This document shows, one piece after another, positions 1 through 8,012 of a stretch of 34,871 bases of DNA (its first letter is position 1; each line of letters opens with the position of its first letter). The stretch comes from Lentisphaeria bacterium (lineage in GTDB: Bacteria > Verrucomicrobiota > Lentisphaeria > Victivallales > Victivallaceae). The stretch is from NCBI GenBank assembly GCA_017628235.1, contig JAGBZM010000038.1, positions 1 to 34,871 of the forward strand, read 5' to 3'. Position numbers and translations under genes: made by a program. Below the pieces are notes generated by a model. It made no database searches, was not told the origin of the DNA, and saw nothing but the letters and a program-made list of their open reading frames with translations.

Positions 1-13
1 GCAAGAGAAAAAC

Positions 14-42
14 TTGTAAAAAGTGCAATGAAACGCTATATT
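14..42 (+). promoter_or_regulatory. Sigma-70-like promoter for the trmH-nadK operon
   Basis: A -35 box TTGTAA (14-19) and a -10 box TATATT (37-42) are separated by exactly 17 bp. Transcription would start near 49, leaving a leader of about 25 nt before the methyltransferase ATG at 75. The same -10 hexamer recurs at other predicted promoters in this window. Confidence 0.6.
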
Positions 43-74
43 TAATAAAGATTATCAACAATGGATGAATAAAA

Positions 75-539
75 ATGCCGGAATTGGTACTTATACTTGA
101 CCGTTTACGCAGCGCACACAACACCGGAAATATCTTCCGGATCGCAGAAGCTCTGGGAGCCGGAGTGGCCGCATGCGGTTATACCCCGTGTCCGCCGCAC
201 CCGAAACTGGAAAAAACTGCGATGGGTACGGATAAAACGGTCTGGTGGATGCACTTTGACAGCAGTAAAGAGGCAGTGGAATATTTCCACTCTCTCAATT
301 ACACCGTACTGGCCGCCGAACCGGGAGGAGACGAAGCGTGGGAACTGGATTACCACTACCCGCTGGCGGTGGTTCTGGGCAACGAAGCCCTGGGGGTCGA
401 GGCCGAAGCCCTCGCCATGTGCGACGGAACTGTTTCCCTGCCGATGCAGGGAAGCAAGGCATCGATCAATGTCGGCAACGCTGCTGCTGCAATATGTTAT
501 GCAATAGATGCCAAACGGCGGGGAAAATTGAAAATATGA
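75..539 (+). CDS. SpoU/TrmH-family RNA 2'-O-methyltransferase
   Basis: This 154-residue protein is a small SPOUT-class, AdoMet-dependent ribose methyltransferase. All three SpoU motifs are visible: motif 1 RSAHNTGNIFRIAEALG near the N-terminus, motif 2 LAVVLGNEALGVEAEAL in the middle, and motif 3 VSLPMQGSKASINVGNAAAA near the end, which forms the trefoil knot that holds AdoMet. The length fits the minimal TrmL/TrmH-type enzymes that modify tRNA or rRNA, but the exact target nucleotide cannot be read from sequence. A GGATGA stretch about 7 nt upstream supports the ATG at 75. Its TGA overlaps the ATG of the next gene (ATGA, 536-539), so the two are probably translationally coupled. An out-of-frame three-codon mini-ORF (61-72) precedes it. 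Confidence 0.88.
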   Translation: MPELVLILDRLRSAHNTGNIFRIAEALGAGVAACGYTPCPPHPKLEKTAMGTDKTVWWMHFDSSKEAVEYFHSLNYTVLAAEPGGDEAWELDYHYPLAVVLGNEALGVEAEALAMCDGTVSLPMQGSKASINVGNAAAAICYAIDAKRRGKLKI

Positions 540-1288
540 GCATGAAAATCAAACTTCTGGGTAAAAATCCGGATAATATCCGGAAGATCCTGGCTCGCTT
601 TGACCTGATCGATTGCGGTTCTGAAACACCTGAAGCCGTAATTACTTACGGTGGTGACGGAGCTTTGCTGGGCGCGGAACGGGAGTTCCCGGGAATATTA
701 AAACTGCCGCTGCGGGATGCGGAAACCGCCCCGACCTGCGCGGAACATGAGGCGGAAAAGGTGATCCGGCAATTCGCAGCCGGAAATCTGCCGGTGGTCC
801 ATCTGCCTAAATTGTGTGCCGTCAGCGCAGACAAAAAGCTGTGGGCGATCAACGATCTGGTACTTCACACCAGAGATTACACCAGTGCCTTGCGCTACCG
901 GGTATTCATCGACGGCGAATTGTACGCTCAGGAGGTGGTCGGTGACGGAGTGTGTTTTGCCGGGGTTCATGGCAGCAGTGCCTATTACCGGAGCATCACC
1001 AGAGGGATCTTCCGCACCGGCGTGGGAGTGGCATTCAGCAACTCCACCGAAGTGGTCGATCATCTGGTCCTGCCGGAAACCAGCACGGTGGCGGTCCAGA
1101 TCCTGCGCGGTACCGGAGTGGTAATGGCGGACAACGATCCGGAAAAAATCGAACTGCACGAAGGAGAAAAGATCATATTCTCCCAGACTGAAGAAAAAGC
1201 ACTTATCTGCAACCTTGCCGGATTCATGTGTCCGGAATGCCGTTATCTGCGCCACCATTTACTGCCCTTGAACGGCAAAAGGAAGTAA
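536..1288 (+). CDS. nadK: NAD kinase, divergent
   Basis: This 250-residue protein belongs to the ATP-NAD kinase family, which phosphorylates NAD to NADP in the cytoplasm. The nucleotide-binding GGDG motif is at residues 39-42 (ITYGGDGALLG), followed by INDLVL at 105-110, where the family has its NE/ND contact. The second signature, normally GDG then STPTGSTAY, is present but altered: GDGVCFAGVHGSSAYYRS around residues 137-152. The protein is also shorter than the usual 270-300 residues. The C-terminus adds a CPEC pair (232-235). The start at 536 is preferred because it overlaps the upstream stop (ATGA) and begins the conserved fold; a longer frame reaching back to 338 would run through the methyltransferase gene. 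The family assignment is firm, but activity with the altered motif is not proven. Confidence 0.8.
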   Translation: MSMKIKLLGKNPDNIRKILARFDLIDCGSETPEAVITYGGDGALLGAEREFPGILKLPLRDAETAPTCAEHEAEKVIRQFAAGNLPVVHLPKLCAVSADKKLWAINDLVLHTRDYTSALRYRVFIDGELYAQEVVGDGVCFAGVHGSSAYYRSITRGIFRTGVGVAFSNSTEVVDHLVLPETSTVAVQILRGTGVVMADNDPEKIELHEGEKIIFSQTEEKALICNLAGFMCPECRYLRHHLLPLNGKRK

Positions 1289-1294
1289 TCTGCT

Positions 1295-2659
1295 ATGGGA
1301 AATAAGATTGTTAAAGACTTGAATCAGGGCGGCGTGACCAAAACCATGATCCTCTTTGCCATGCCGATGCTCTTTTCCGGTTTGATCCAGATGCTCTACA
1401 ATACCGCCGATATGATCATCGTCGGCCATTTCGTCGGCAGAACCGGTCTGGCAGCAGTGTCTGTCGGCGGCGATGTGCTGAATTTTCTGTCCTTTGCCGC
1501 AATGGGATTTGCCAATGCCGGACAGGTGATCATCTCCCAATTCCTCGGAGCTGATATGCGTGACCGGGCCGGTAAGGTCATCGGAACACTTTTCACCTTC
1601 CTGTTGAGCGCGGCGGTGATACTGGGAGTTCTGACCTGTATCTACCGGGAACCGGTTTTGCGCTGGGTGAATGCTCCGGCGGGACAGACCTGGGATTACG
1701 CTTTAAGTTATGTTGCCATCTGTATGAGTGGAATGGTATTCATTTACGGATACAATATCGTTTCAGCGGTTCTGCGCGGCATGGGAGATTCCCGCCATCC
1801 GTTTATTTTCGTCGCAGTGGCGGCGGTATTGAATATCATTCTCGATCTGCTTTTTGTGGTATTTTTCAAATGGGCGGTATTCGGTGTGGCACTGGCCACA
1901 GTTTTGAGTCAGGGAATAAGTTTTATTCTGTCGATAATTTTCCTCTACCGCCACCGGGTGGATTTCGGGTTCGACTTCAAGCTCTCCAGCTTCAAAGTTG
2001 ACAAAGAGGCTCTGGCTCCGCTGTTGAAACTGGGATTCCCGATGCTGCTGCAGAGTGCGGCCATAAGTTTTTCCATGCTCTATGTCAACCGCTACATCAA
2101 CAGCTACGGCGAAGTGGCCGCTGCGATGAACGGTATCGGCAATAAGATGGGAATGATCGTCAATATCATCAACTTCTCCTTTGCCGCCGCCGCTTCCCCG
2201 ATGATCGGTCAGGCCATCGGAGCCCAGCTCTATTCGCGCGTCCCCCGGATCGTCGGAGTATCGCTGGTGATCAACACGGCAATTTCAGTAATCATGGCGG
2301 TGATACTGCTGGCCGCCCCCAGAGTGGTATTCGGTATATTCACCTCTGACAATGAAGTGCTGGATATGGCGATAAGCTACATCCCGGTGGCATTGCTGCT
2401 GCTGGGCGGCAGTGCCTTGCGCCCGCCGCTGGGAGCGTTGATCAACGGAGTCGGAAACTTCAAACTGAATTTTGCCGTCGGCATACTCGATGGAGTTGTG
2501 CTGCGGATCGGTCTGTCAATGGTACTGGGCCTTTATTGCGGTTTCGGAATATTCGGTTTCTGGTACGGCCATGCGATCGCCGGATTCACTCCCTTCGTTA
2601 TCGGCGGGATCTACTATCTGACCGGCAGATGGCGGACAAGAAAATATATTATCAACTGA
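1295..2659 (+). CDS. MATE family efflux transporter
   Basis: This 454-residue integral membrane protein has about twelve hydrophobic segments in two pseudo-repeats. The N-terminal segment contains PMLFSGLIQMLYNTADMIIV, the typical start of MatE proteins, and the second half repeats it as FPMLLQSAAISFSMLYVNRY. The length is normal for the family. MATE carriers export drugs or metabolites using H+ or Na+ gradients. The closest pattern is the DinF/NorM-like branch common in gut anaerobes, but the substrate cannot be predicted. It starts 6 bp after nadK with a GGAAG ribosome-binding site inside the nadK tail, so it should be cotranscribed with the methyltransferase and NAD kinase. Confidence 0.9.
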   Translation: MGNKIVKDLNQGGVTKTMILFAMPMLFSGLIQMLYNTADMIIVGHFVGRTGLAAVSVGGDVLNFLSFAAMGFANAGQVIISQFLGADMRDRAGKVIGTLFTFLLSAAVILGVLTCIYREPVLRWVNAPAGQTWDYALSYVAICMSGMVFIYGYNIVSAVLRGMGDSRHPFIFVAVAAVLNIILDLLFVVFFKWAVFGVALATVLSQGISFILSIIFLYRHRVDFGFDFKLSSFKVDKEALAPLLKLGFPMLLQSAAISFSMLYVNRYINSYGEVAAAMNGIGNKMGMIVNIINFSFAAAASPMIGQAIGAQLYSRVPRIVGVSLVINTAISVIMAVILLAAPRVVFGIFTSDNEVLDMAISYIPVALLLLGGSALRPPLGALINGVGNFKLNFAVGILDGVVLRIGLSMVLGLYCGFGIFGFWYGHAIAGFTPFVIGGIYYLTGRWRTRKYIIN

Positions 2660-2662
2660 TGC

Positions 2663-2690
2663 TTGATTTTTGCCGGGTGCTGGCTATATT
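2663..2690 (+). promoter_or_regulatory. Promoter for the lipoprotein-phoH2 operon
   Basis: TTGATT (2663-2668), a 16-bp spacer, then TATATT (2685-2690) lie just after the MATE stop codon. The predicted start is near 2697, leaving a leader of about 39 nt that contains a strong AGGAGG-type ribosome-binding site at about 2722-2728. Confidence 0.5.
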
Positions 2691-2735
2691 ATAGTAGACT
2701 CAAAGTAAAGTCCATTATCACAGGAGGAAATTTTT

Positions 2736-3170
2736 ATGAAAAAAGTGTTTTTAGCAGTTTCGGCGGCAACCGCAGTGATTTTCAGCGGCTGTACAACGGT
2801 AGAATCAACTCAGGTTTTCAACCGGATGGGATTGGGAACACCCAATGAGAAAGCGGTGTGCCAGACTTTTGTGGAGATCCCCGGTTATTTCCTTTTCGGT
2901 TTACCGGTCGTTACCGGCAGTCCGAAAGGCGACGGCGAGTGGAGTTTATTCCGCTACAATCTGACCACCGCCAACGTCATCCATCTGCTGACCAAAGAAG
3001 CCAAATCACGGCAGGCGGCACGGGTGGTGAATGTACAGGTTTCAACCACTGAAACTTATGTAATGCCGTTTTTCCTGACCAAACGGACCATTCAGGCTTC
3101 CGGTACCGGCGTCCGCACCCGCAGTGCAGCGATCGACCGGGCCGCCAGCGATTATGACAATCAGCCGTAG
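2736..3170 (+). CDS. Small predicted lipoprotein
   Basis: This 144-residue protein has a lipoprotein signal: MKKVFLAVSAATAVIFSGC, with the lipobox Cys at residue 19. The mature part has no family I recognise. It contains a hydrophobic patch, YFLFGLPVVTGSP (about 50-62), and a basic, Thr/Ser-rich C-terminal half. The layout resembles small outer-membrane-associated lipoproteins, including those annotated as TRL-like or as DUF family proteins, but I cannot name one. A CAGGAGG ribosome-binding site 7-8 nt upstream fixes the start. It has its own predicted promoter and ends 8 bp before the PIN-PhoH gene, so the two are probably cotranscribed. Confidence 0.75.
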   Translation: MKKVFLAVSAATAVIFSGCTTVESTQVFNRMGLGTPNEKAVCQTFVEIPGYFLFGLPVVTGSPKGDGEWSLFRYNLTTANVIHLLTKEAKSRQAARVVNVQVSTTETYVMPFFLTKRTIQASGTGVRTRSAAIDRAASDYDNQP

Positions 3171-3178
3171 GTGAAAAA

Positions 3179-4567
3179 ATGGGGCAGACCGGAAAAGTCA
3201 AAACGTTTGTCCTGGACACCAATGTACTGCTGCACAGTTCAGCGAGCATCGAGTGTTTCAAAGACAATGACGTGGTCATTCCGATGGCGGTCATCGAGGA
3301 ACTGGATAAATTCAAAAAGAACTCCGATGAATTGGGCCGCAATGCCCGCCGGGTGATCCGCTATCTGGACCGTCTGCGTGAAGAATTTCCGGGATGTGCC
3401 GGTGATCCGGAACGCGGTCTGCCTCTGCATGCCATCAGTGCCAATACCACCGGCAGACTTTTCGTATTGAGTGCCGGAGCGGTGGACAACGGCACTCCGA
3501 ATGAAGCAGATAAAGTTTTTGATAACGATTTACTGCTGGATTCACCGGACAACCGGATATTGCGGGTGGCATGTTTTCTCCGCAATCTGGGGCGTCAGGT
3601 GATCTTTATCAGTAAGGATATCAATTTGCGGCTGAAAGCTGATGCGCTGGGGCTGCCGGTGATGGATTTTGAAAGGCAAAAGGTCAAAGATTATGACCGT
3701 TACACCGGATTTGCCGAATATACGGTGCCGGGACAATTGCTCGATGAAGCATATCAGAAACATGAATTGCCCGGAAAAAAGTTCCCGGAAGTGATGACCA
3801 ACGGCTTTGTCCGGCTGACTTCCGCGGCGGATGAGCGCAAACGGATCTTGCTGCGTAAACGCAATACCGGCATACTCACTCCACTTGCCAACCGGGTGGA
3901 AAAAGTCTGGAACCTTGTCCCGCGCAATAAGGAACAGCGCATGGCTCTGGATCTGCTTCTTGATCCGGAAGTGAAACTGGTAACTCTGGTCGGCGGAGCC
4001 GGAACCGGCAAAACCCTGCTGGCTCTGGCTGCGGCACTGCAATTGACCATGCATGATGAACTCTATGAAAAGATCCTGGTCTCCCGCCCGATCATCCCGC
4101 TGGGCAATGATATCGGTTTTCTGCCGGGCAGCAAGGAATCCAAACTCTCCAGCTGGATGCAGCCGATCTTTGACAATCTGGAATTTCTGCTGGGCGGTGA
4201 ATCTGAGCGCAAACCCAAAAGTTCTTCGCGCTTCTCCACTGAAAGTTTGATGAATTCCCGTAAATTGGAACTGGAAGCTTTGACCTACATCCGGGGACGG
4301 AGCATCCCCCGGCAATTCATCATTATCGACGAAGCCCAGAACCTCACCCCGCATGAAGTAAAAACCATTATCAGCCGGTGCGGAGATGATTCAAAGATGG
4401 TTCTGACCGGTGATCCGGCGCAGATCGACAATCCCTATCTGGATGCCTCCGGCAATGGTTTAAGTTACTCGGTTGACCGGCTGAAAGGCGAAAGTGTCTA
4501 CGGACACGTGACTTTGCGTAAAAGTGAACGCAGTGATCTGGCGGCTCTGGCAGCTAAAAAGTTGTGA
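3179..4567 (+). CDS. PhoH-family ATPase with N-terminal PIN domain (PhoH2 type)
   Basis: This 462-residue protein fuses a PIN nuclease domain to a PhoH ATPase domain. The PIN part (about 8-160) shows FVLDTNVLLH with Asp13, Glu40 in VIEELDKFK, and later acidic residues in DSPDNRILRV and ISKDINL, the usual metal-binding set. The PhoH part (about 230-460) has the Walker A LVGGAGTGKT near 270-279, the RPIIPLGNDIGFLPG segment, and the Walker B FIIIDEAQN near 380. Other PIN-PhoH proteins act as sequence-specific RNA helicase/RNases, so an RNA-processing role is inferred. The ATG at 3179 follows an AGGTGA box that overlaps the preceding stop. A second, PIN-less PhoH lies at 21255-22208, so the window carries two paralogues with different architectures. 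Confidence 0.92.
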   Translation: MGQTGKVKTFVLDTNVLLHSSASIECFKDNDVVIPMAVIEELDKFKKNSDELGRNARRVIRYLDRLREEFPGCAGDPERGLPLHAISANTTGRLFVLSAGAVDNGTPNEADKVFDNDLLLDSPDNRILRVACFLRNLGRQVIFISKDINLRLKADALGLPVMDFERQKVKDYDRYTGFAEYTVPGQLLDEAYQKHELPGKKFPEVMTNGFVRLTSAADERKRILLRKRNTGILTPLANRVEKVWNLVPRNKEQRMALDLLLDPEVKLVTLVGGAGTGKTLLALAAALQLTMHDELYEKILVSRPIIPLGNDIGFLPGSKESKLSSWMQPIFDNLEFLLGGESERKPKSSSRFSTESLMNSRKLELEALTYIRGRSIPRQFIIIDEAQNLTPHEVKTIISRCGDDSKMVLTGDPAQIDNPYLDASGNGLSYSVDRLKGESVYGHVTLRKSERSDLAALAAKKL

Positions 4568-4603
4568 TCCGGCCGGCATGATAACTGCAGCAGGAGTTCT
4601 TTC

Positions 4604-5485
4604 ATGGCAAGAGTATATTTTCTGACAATTCTGGCGGCGATCGTTTTCAATTGCTCGGGCGAAGAGTGGTTCGACCGAGGCAGATTCAGCTGGAAACGGG
4701 CCGATACTCTGACCGACGGGATCAAATACACTCATCTGGCCAGGACCTCGCCCCGGCTGATGAAAATCTGGGCCGCCAGAGTGGATCTGCATAAAAAATT
4801 CAACTTCCATACCGCTAAAAAAGCGGAAAATCACGGCGAAATGATCCCGACTCACCTCCACCGCAAACTGGTCATCCACACCAAACGGCAGAGTACGGCA
4901 GATTTTATGACTCAGGCTCAGCAAAACAATATCCCGATGGTCTTTGCCGTCAATGCCGCCCCCTGGAGTCCCTGGGACAAGATCCCCAGTCCGTATGCAT
5001 CCAATCTCGGGCTGCTGATCTCGGACGGAGAAATGGTTTCCCCGGCCCGGGCCGGACGGCCATCGTTTGTGGTGTATAAAGACGGTAAAATCGATCTGCG
5101 GCTTATTGCTCCCGGCGAAGATATTTCCAATATTGCCCAAGCGGTCAGCGGCTTTGATTTTGTTCTGAAAAGCGGCAAAGCCTGCGGTTCGGCCACCGGG
5201 CTGGCTCCGCGTACCGGACTGGGATTGTCAGCTGACAAACGGTTCCTTTATCTGGTGGTTATCGACGGCAGGCAACCGTTTTTCAGCATGGGCTGTCCAA
5301 CTTTGGAAGTAGGAAAGATTCTGGCGTACTTCGGTGCACATGACGGTTTGAATATGGATGGCGGCGGTTCCAGCAGCTTTGTGATCTGGGATGCCGCAAC
5401 CGGGAAAGCCCGGATGCTCAATCAACAGCCGGGCAACCGGGTTCGCGGTGTCGGAGCATCTCTGGGAATTTCCCTCGGAGACTGA
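4604..5485 (+). CDS. Exported phosphodiester glycosidase (NAGPA) family protein
   Basis: This 293-residue protein has an N-terminal signal sequence (about residues 1-19, MARVYFLTILAAIVFNCSG). It is followed by a NAGPA-type domain, the fold of the uncovering enzyme that cleaves GlcNAc-1-phosphodiesters; bacterial members are exported and process cell-surface or exopolysaccharide phosphodiesters. Diagnostic segments are FAVNAAPWSPW, RTGLGLSADKRFLYLVVIDG and LNMDGGGSSSFV, plus a C-terminal NRVRGVGASLGI that matches the conserved R-x-V-x-x-x-L/I ending. The GGAG box 8 nt upstream of the ATG supports the start. It sits 36 bp after the PIN-PhoH gene and 4 bp before the ankyrin protein. The substrate is unknown. 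Confidence 0.85.
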   Translation: MARVYFLTILAAIVFNCSGEEWFDRGRFSWKRADTLTDGIKYTHLARTSPRLMKIWAARVDLHKKFNFHTAKKAENHGEMIPTHLHRKLVIHTKRQSTADFMTQAQQNNIPMVFAVNAAPWSPWDKIPSPYASNLGLLISDGEMVSPARAGRPSFVVYKDGKIDLRLIAPGEDISNIAQAVSGFDFVLKSGKACGSATGLAPRTGLGLSADKRFLYLVVIDGRQPFFSMGCPTLEVGKILAYFGAHDGLNMDGGGSSSFVIWDAATGKARMLNQQPGNRVRGVGASLGISLGD

Positions 5486-5489
5486 TCCT

Positions 5490-6551
5490 ATGGATAAAGA
5501 ACCTGAAATAACAGATGAGGAGATCATTCTGATCCGGCCGGGACAGAGAAAAGCGGCAGCTTTTCCGCCGCCGGTACCGGAAAATCCGGATAGCGGAGAT
5601 GATTTTGAAATCCGCCTTGTCACCCCAGGCCGACCGGCAAACCCGCCGGAAAACACTGTCCCGGCGGCAGAAGACATGCCGGAATTGACTGTCAGACCGG
5701 TTTTGCCACCGTCATCAACCGCTATTGCCCCGGAAACTGCCGGAACCAAAACAGCAACCGCAGATGATGGATGTGAAGTGGAGATCAAACTCAAAACTCC
5801 GGCAGAAAAACCTTCTCCGGTTCCATCACCGGCAGTTCTCCAAACCGGAAGCGAACAGGATATCCCGGTCATCCTCCCGGATAACCGGCCCCGTAAAACA
5901 GCGGAAAAAACTGCCCGGCCGCCGCAAACACCTCACTTCCGGAAGCGCAAACACCAATACCGGGGACATAAGATCGGATGCTTTTTCCTGCTGCTGGCCT
6001 TTGCCGGAATAATTTACGGGATCATTTACCTTTATTGCCGGTATGAAGAACCGATCGACCGTTATCGGCGCACCTTTGAAAAATGGATGACATTCCGCTG
6101 GCTCAAAGATGGCGGCAAAATGAGCAGAGAAGAGATAAATGCTCAGGATGCCAAAGGACGCACTGAAATGCATTTCGCGGCCAAAGACGGAGATTTGAAA
6201 ACTCTCAAAAAACTGGCTGAAGCCGGTGGAGATATGAAATTGACCGATGCCGGTAAAAATACCATTCTGCATTATGCTGCTGAAAGCGGCAAAGTGGAAG
6301 TGATGAAATTTGTCCTCGCGTCCGGAGATATCAATGCCGCAAACAGTGCCGGAGAAACACCGCTGCACATCGCAGCCATGCACAATCATCGGGGAATCGT
6401 AAAGTTCCTCCTTGACCGCGAAGCCGACCCCAGAAGGCTTACCAATGAGAAAAAAAGCGCGTGGACTCTGGCAGAAGATCCGGAAATTAAAAAACTGCTG
6501 CCCCGCCCGGCTGTACGCAAACGCCGCACTCCGGCTGTTCCGGCCAAATAA
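5490..6551 (+). CDS. Single-pass membrane protein with C-terminal ankyrin repeats
   Basis: The frame is open from 5391, but the likely start is the ATG at 5490, giving 353 residues. It follows the upstream stop by 4 bp and has a GGAG box at about 5477-5480. Residues 1-160 are acidic and Pro-rich with no recognisable fold, and probably disordered. A basic stretch (HFRKRKHQYRGHK) precedes a transmembrane segment at about 163-185. Three ankyrin repeats follow (about 215-320): GRTEMHFAAKDGDLKTLKKL, NTILHYAAESGKVEVMKFVL and GETPLHIAAMHNHRGIVKFL. By the positive-inside rule the long N-terminal part would be cytoplasmic and the ankyrins periplasmic. Ankyrin repeats bind protein partners. The adjacent exported NAGPA protein is a possible partner, by context only. 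Confidence 0.8.
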   Translation: MDKEPEITDEEIILIRPGQRKAAAFPPPVPENPDSGDDFEIRLVTPGRPANPPENTVPAAEDMPELTVRPVLPPSSTAIAPETAGTKTATADDGCEVEIKLKTPAEKPSPVPSPAVLQTGSEQDIPVILPDNRPRKTAEKTARPPQTPHFRKRKHQYRGHKIGCFFLLLAFAGIIYGIIYLYCRYEEPIDRYRRTFEKWMTFRWLKDGGKMSREEINAQDAKGRTEMHFAAKDGDLKTLKKLAEAGGDMKLTDAGKNTILHYAAESGKVEVMKFVLASGDINAANSAGETPLHIAAMHNHRGIVKFLLDREADPRRLTNEKKSAWTLAEDPEIKKLLPRPAVRKRRTPAVPAK

Positions 6552-6587
6552 CCGGTCCCGAAACTGACCTTACGGAAAACGACCGCT

Positions 6588-7997
6588 TTACTGCGCGGCA
6601 GGGCGGTGAATAACGATCATCGTCTGATCGTCATTCTGCTCATACTCAAATTCATGAACCGCCGTCATGACCTCATCAATAATCGCATTGGGCGTATCCC
6701 GGTGATCGCAGGCGACATGAAACGCATTGGCAAGTCTTTCGGTGCCGAATTCCTGCCGGTCGTGGTTGAGTGCTTCACTCAATCCATCGGAAAAGAGCAT
6801 AATACTGCTGCCGTGATCCACTGCCAGACAGATGGTATCAAATTCCGCATCCTCGTCGGAAAGCATCCCCAGAGCTGTTCCCCGGGGCGAAAGACGGCGC
6901 AGATGGTCGTGAACATGCATGATCATATCCGTATGCCCGGCCCGGCCGAATTCGATCAGACCGCCGCGTTTGTCGATCAGACAGCACCCCATTGTAATAA
7001 AACGGTCGGCATCGGAATCCCGGTTCAAATTGGCATTCACATCCCGGAGAAATTTGGTCAAAGTCGTAAATTCCGCCGCCATCGCCCGGGCAAAACTCCG
7101 GGTCATCGAAGCCAGAATACAAGCCGGCATTCCTTTACCGCAAGCATCACCGACCATCACCAGCAGCCGGTTCTCATCGATTTTGACCATATCAAAGAAG
7201 TCTCCATTGACCTCTTTGGCACTGGTGGTTCTGGCGCAAACCGAAAAATCTCCGATCGTAACTTCACCCGGCGGCAGCAGCGAATTTTGAAACTGCCGGA
7301 CAAATGCCAGCTCCTGATCGATCCTTTCCCGGCGGCTGATCTCTCCGTAAACCTGTACCAGCTGCTGCACCATCAACACCTGCGCGGAAAGAGATTTCAG
7401 ACGGTTGTACTGGGCATTGGAAAAGGGTTTGCCGGGCAACATACGGTTTTCCACCGCACATATCACACCGTAAACGATGCCCTCTTTACTCATGGGGACA
7501 GCCATGATACTGCCCAAAGCATCTTTCTCCGGACAGGCGGCAAAACGGTCATCCACACTGGCCAGCGGAACCAATTCACCATGCCGGGACTTGGCAACCG
7601 AACCGATAAATCCATCCCCGACATTGATGATCTCCCGCCGGAGTTCTTCGAGGATCTTCTGATTGGAAGCCTGACCATCCACCGGAACCGTATGCAGAGG
7701 ATATTCACCGCAGACGCCGAGAATGGAAAGTCTGCCGTCATTTACCCCGTAGATGGCAACCGAACCGGCTTCGATCTGTTCACAAACATAACGGGCGGAT
7801 GAGTGCAGCGCACCATCCAACCCGTCATCACAATCGATCCCGGCTGAAAAACGGGAAAGAAAGTTGGAAATTTCCGTACGGCTCATCACCGCGCCGGTCA
7901 AATCCATTCGCAATTCATCGGCTTTGCGGTAGAACGAAGCAGCGGCGATCAGAGAAATCACCAGAAGCACCGATAATATTACCACCGCAGCAGTCAA
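6588..7997 (-). CDS. Membrane-anchored GAF-SpoIIE (PP2C-type) serine phosphatase
   Basis: This 469-residue regulator has one N-terminal transmembrane helix (about 3-22), a GAF-like sensor region (about 50-210) and a SpoIIE/RsbU-type PP2C phosphatase domain (about 240-467). The metal-binding motifs are present: GDFFD (265-269), GDACGKGMPA (283-292), GHTDM (354-358), LFSDGLSEA (401-409) and NDDQTMIVI near the end. Such enzymes usually dephosphorylate an anti-sigma-factor antagonist and so control stress or envelope regulons; no partner STAS or anti-sigma gene is seen nearby. The start is a TTG at 7997. It has a GGGAG box 7 nt upstream (8005-8009), and the next ATG would remove the membrane helix. 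It begins 15 bp after carB and is probably cotranscribed. Confidence 0.88.
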   Translation of the reverse strand: MTAAVVILSVLLVISLIAAASFYRKADELRMDLTGAVMSRTEISNFLSRFSAGIDCDDGLDGALHSSARYVCEQIEAGSVAIYGVNDGRLSILGVCGEYPLHTVPVDGQASNQKILEELRREIINVGDGFIGSVAKSRHGELVPLASVDDRFAACPEKDALGSIMAVPMSKEGIVYGVICAVENRMLPGKPFSNAQYNRLKSLSAQVLMVQQLVQVYGEISRRERIDQELAFVRQFQNSLLPPGEVTIGDFSVCARTTSAKEVNGDFFDMVKIDENRLLVMVGDACGKGMPACILASMTRSFARAMAAEFTTLTKFLRDVNANLNRDSDADRFITMGCCLIDKRGGLIEFGRAGHTDMIMHVHDHLRRLSPRGTALGMLSDEDAEFDTICLAVDHGSSIMLFSDGLSEALNHDRQEFGTERLANAFHVACDHRDTPNAIIDEVMTAVHEFEYEQNDDQTMIVIHRPAAQ

Positions 7998-8012
7998 TTT
8001 TCTTCTCCCGTA

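Noticed and set aside
61..72. Three-codon mini-ORF before the SpoU methyltransferase
   Set aside because: Too short to interpret as a leader peptide; it probably reflects the GGATGA ribosome-binding region.
6606..7802. Open frame of 398 codons on the plus strand
   Set aside because: It is antisense to the SpoIIE-type phosphatase and has low-complexity, His/Arg-rich content typical of shadows.
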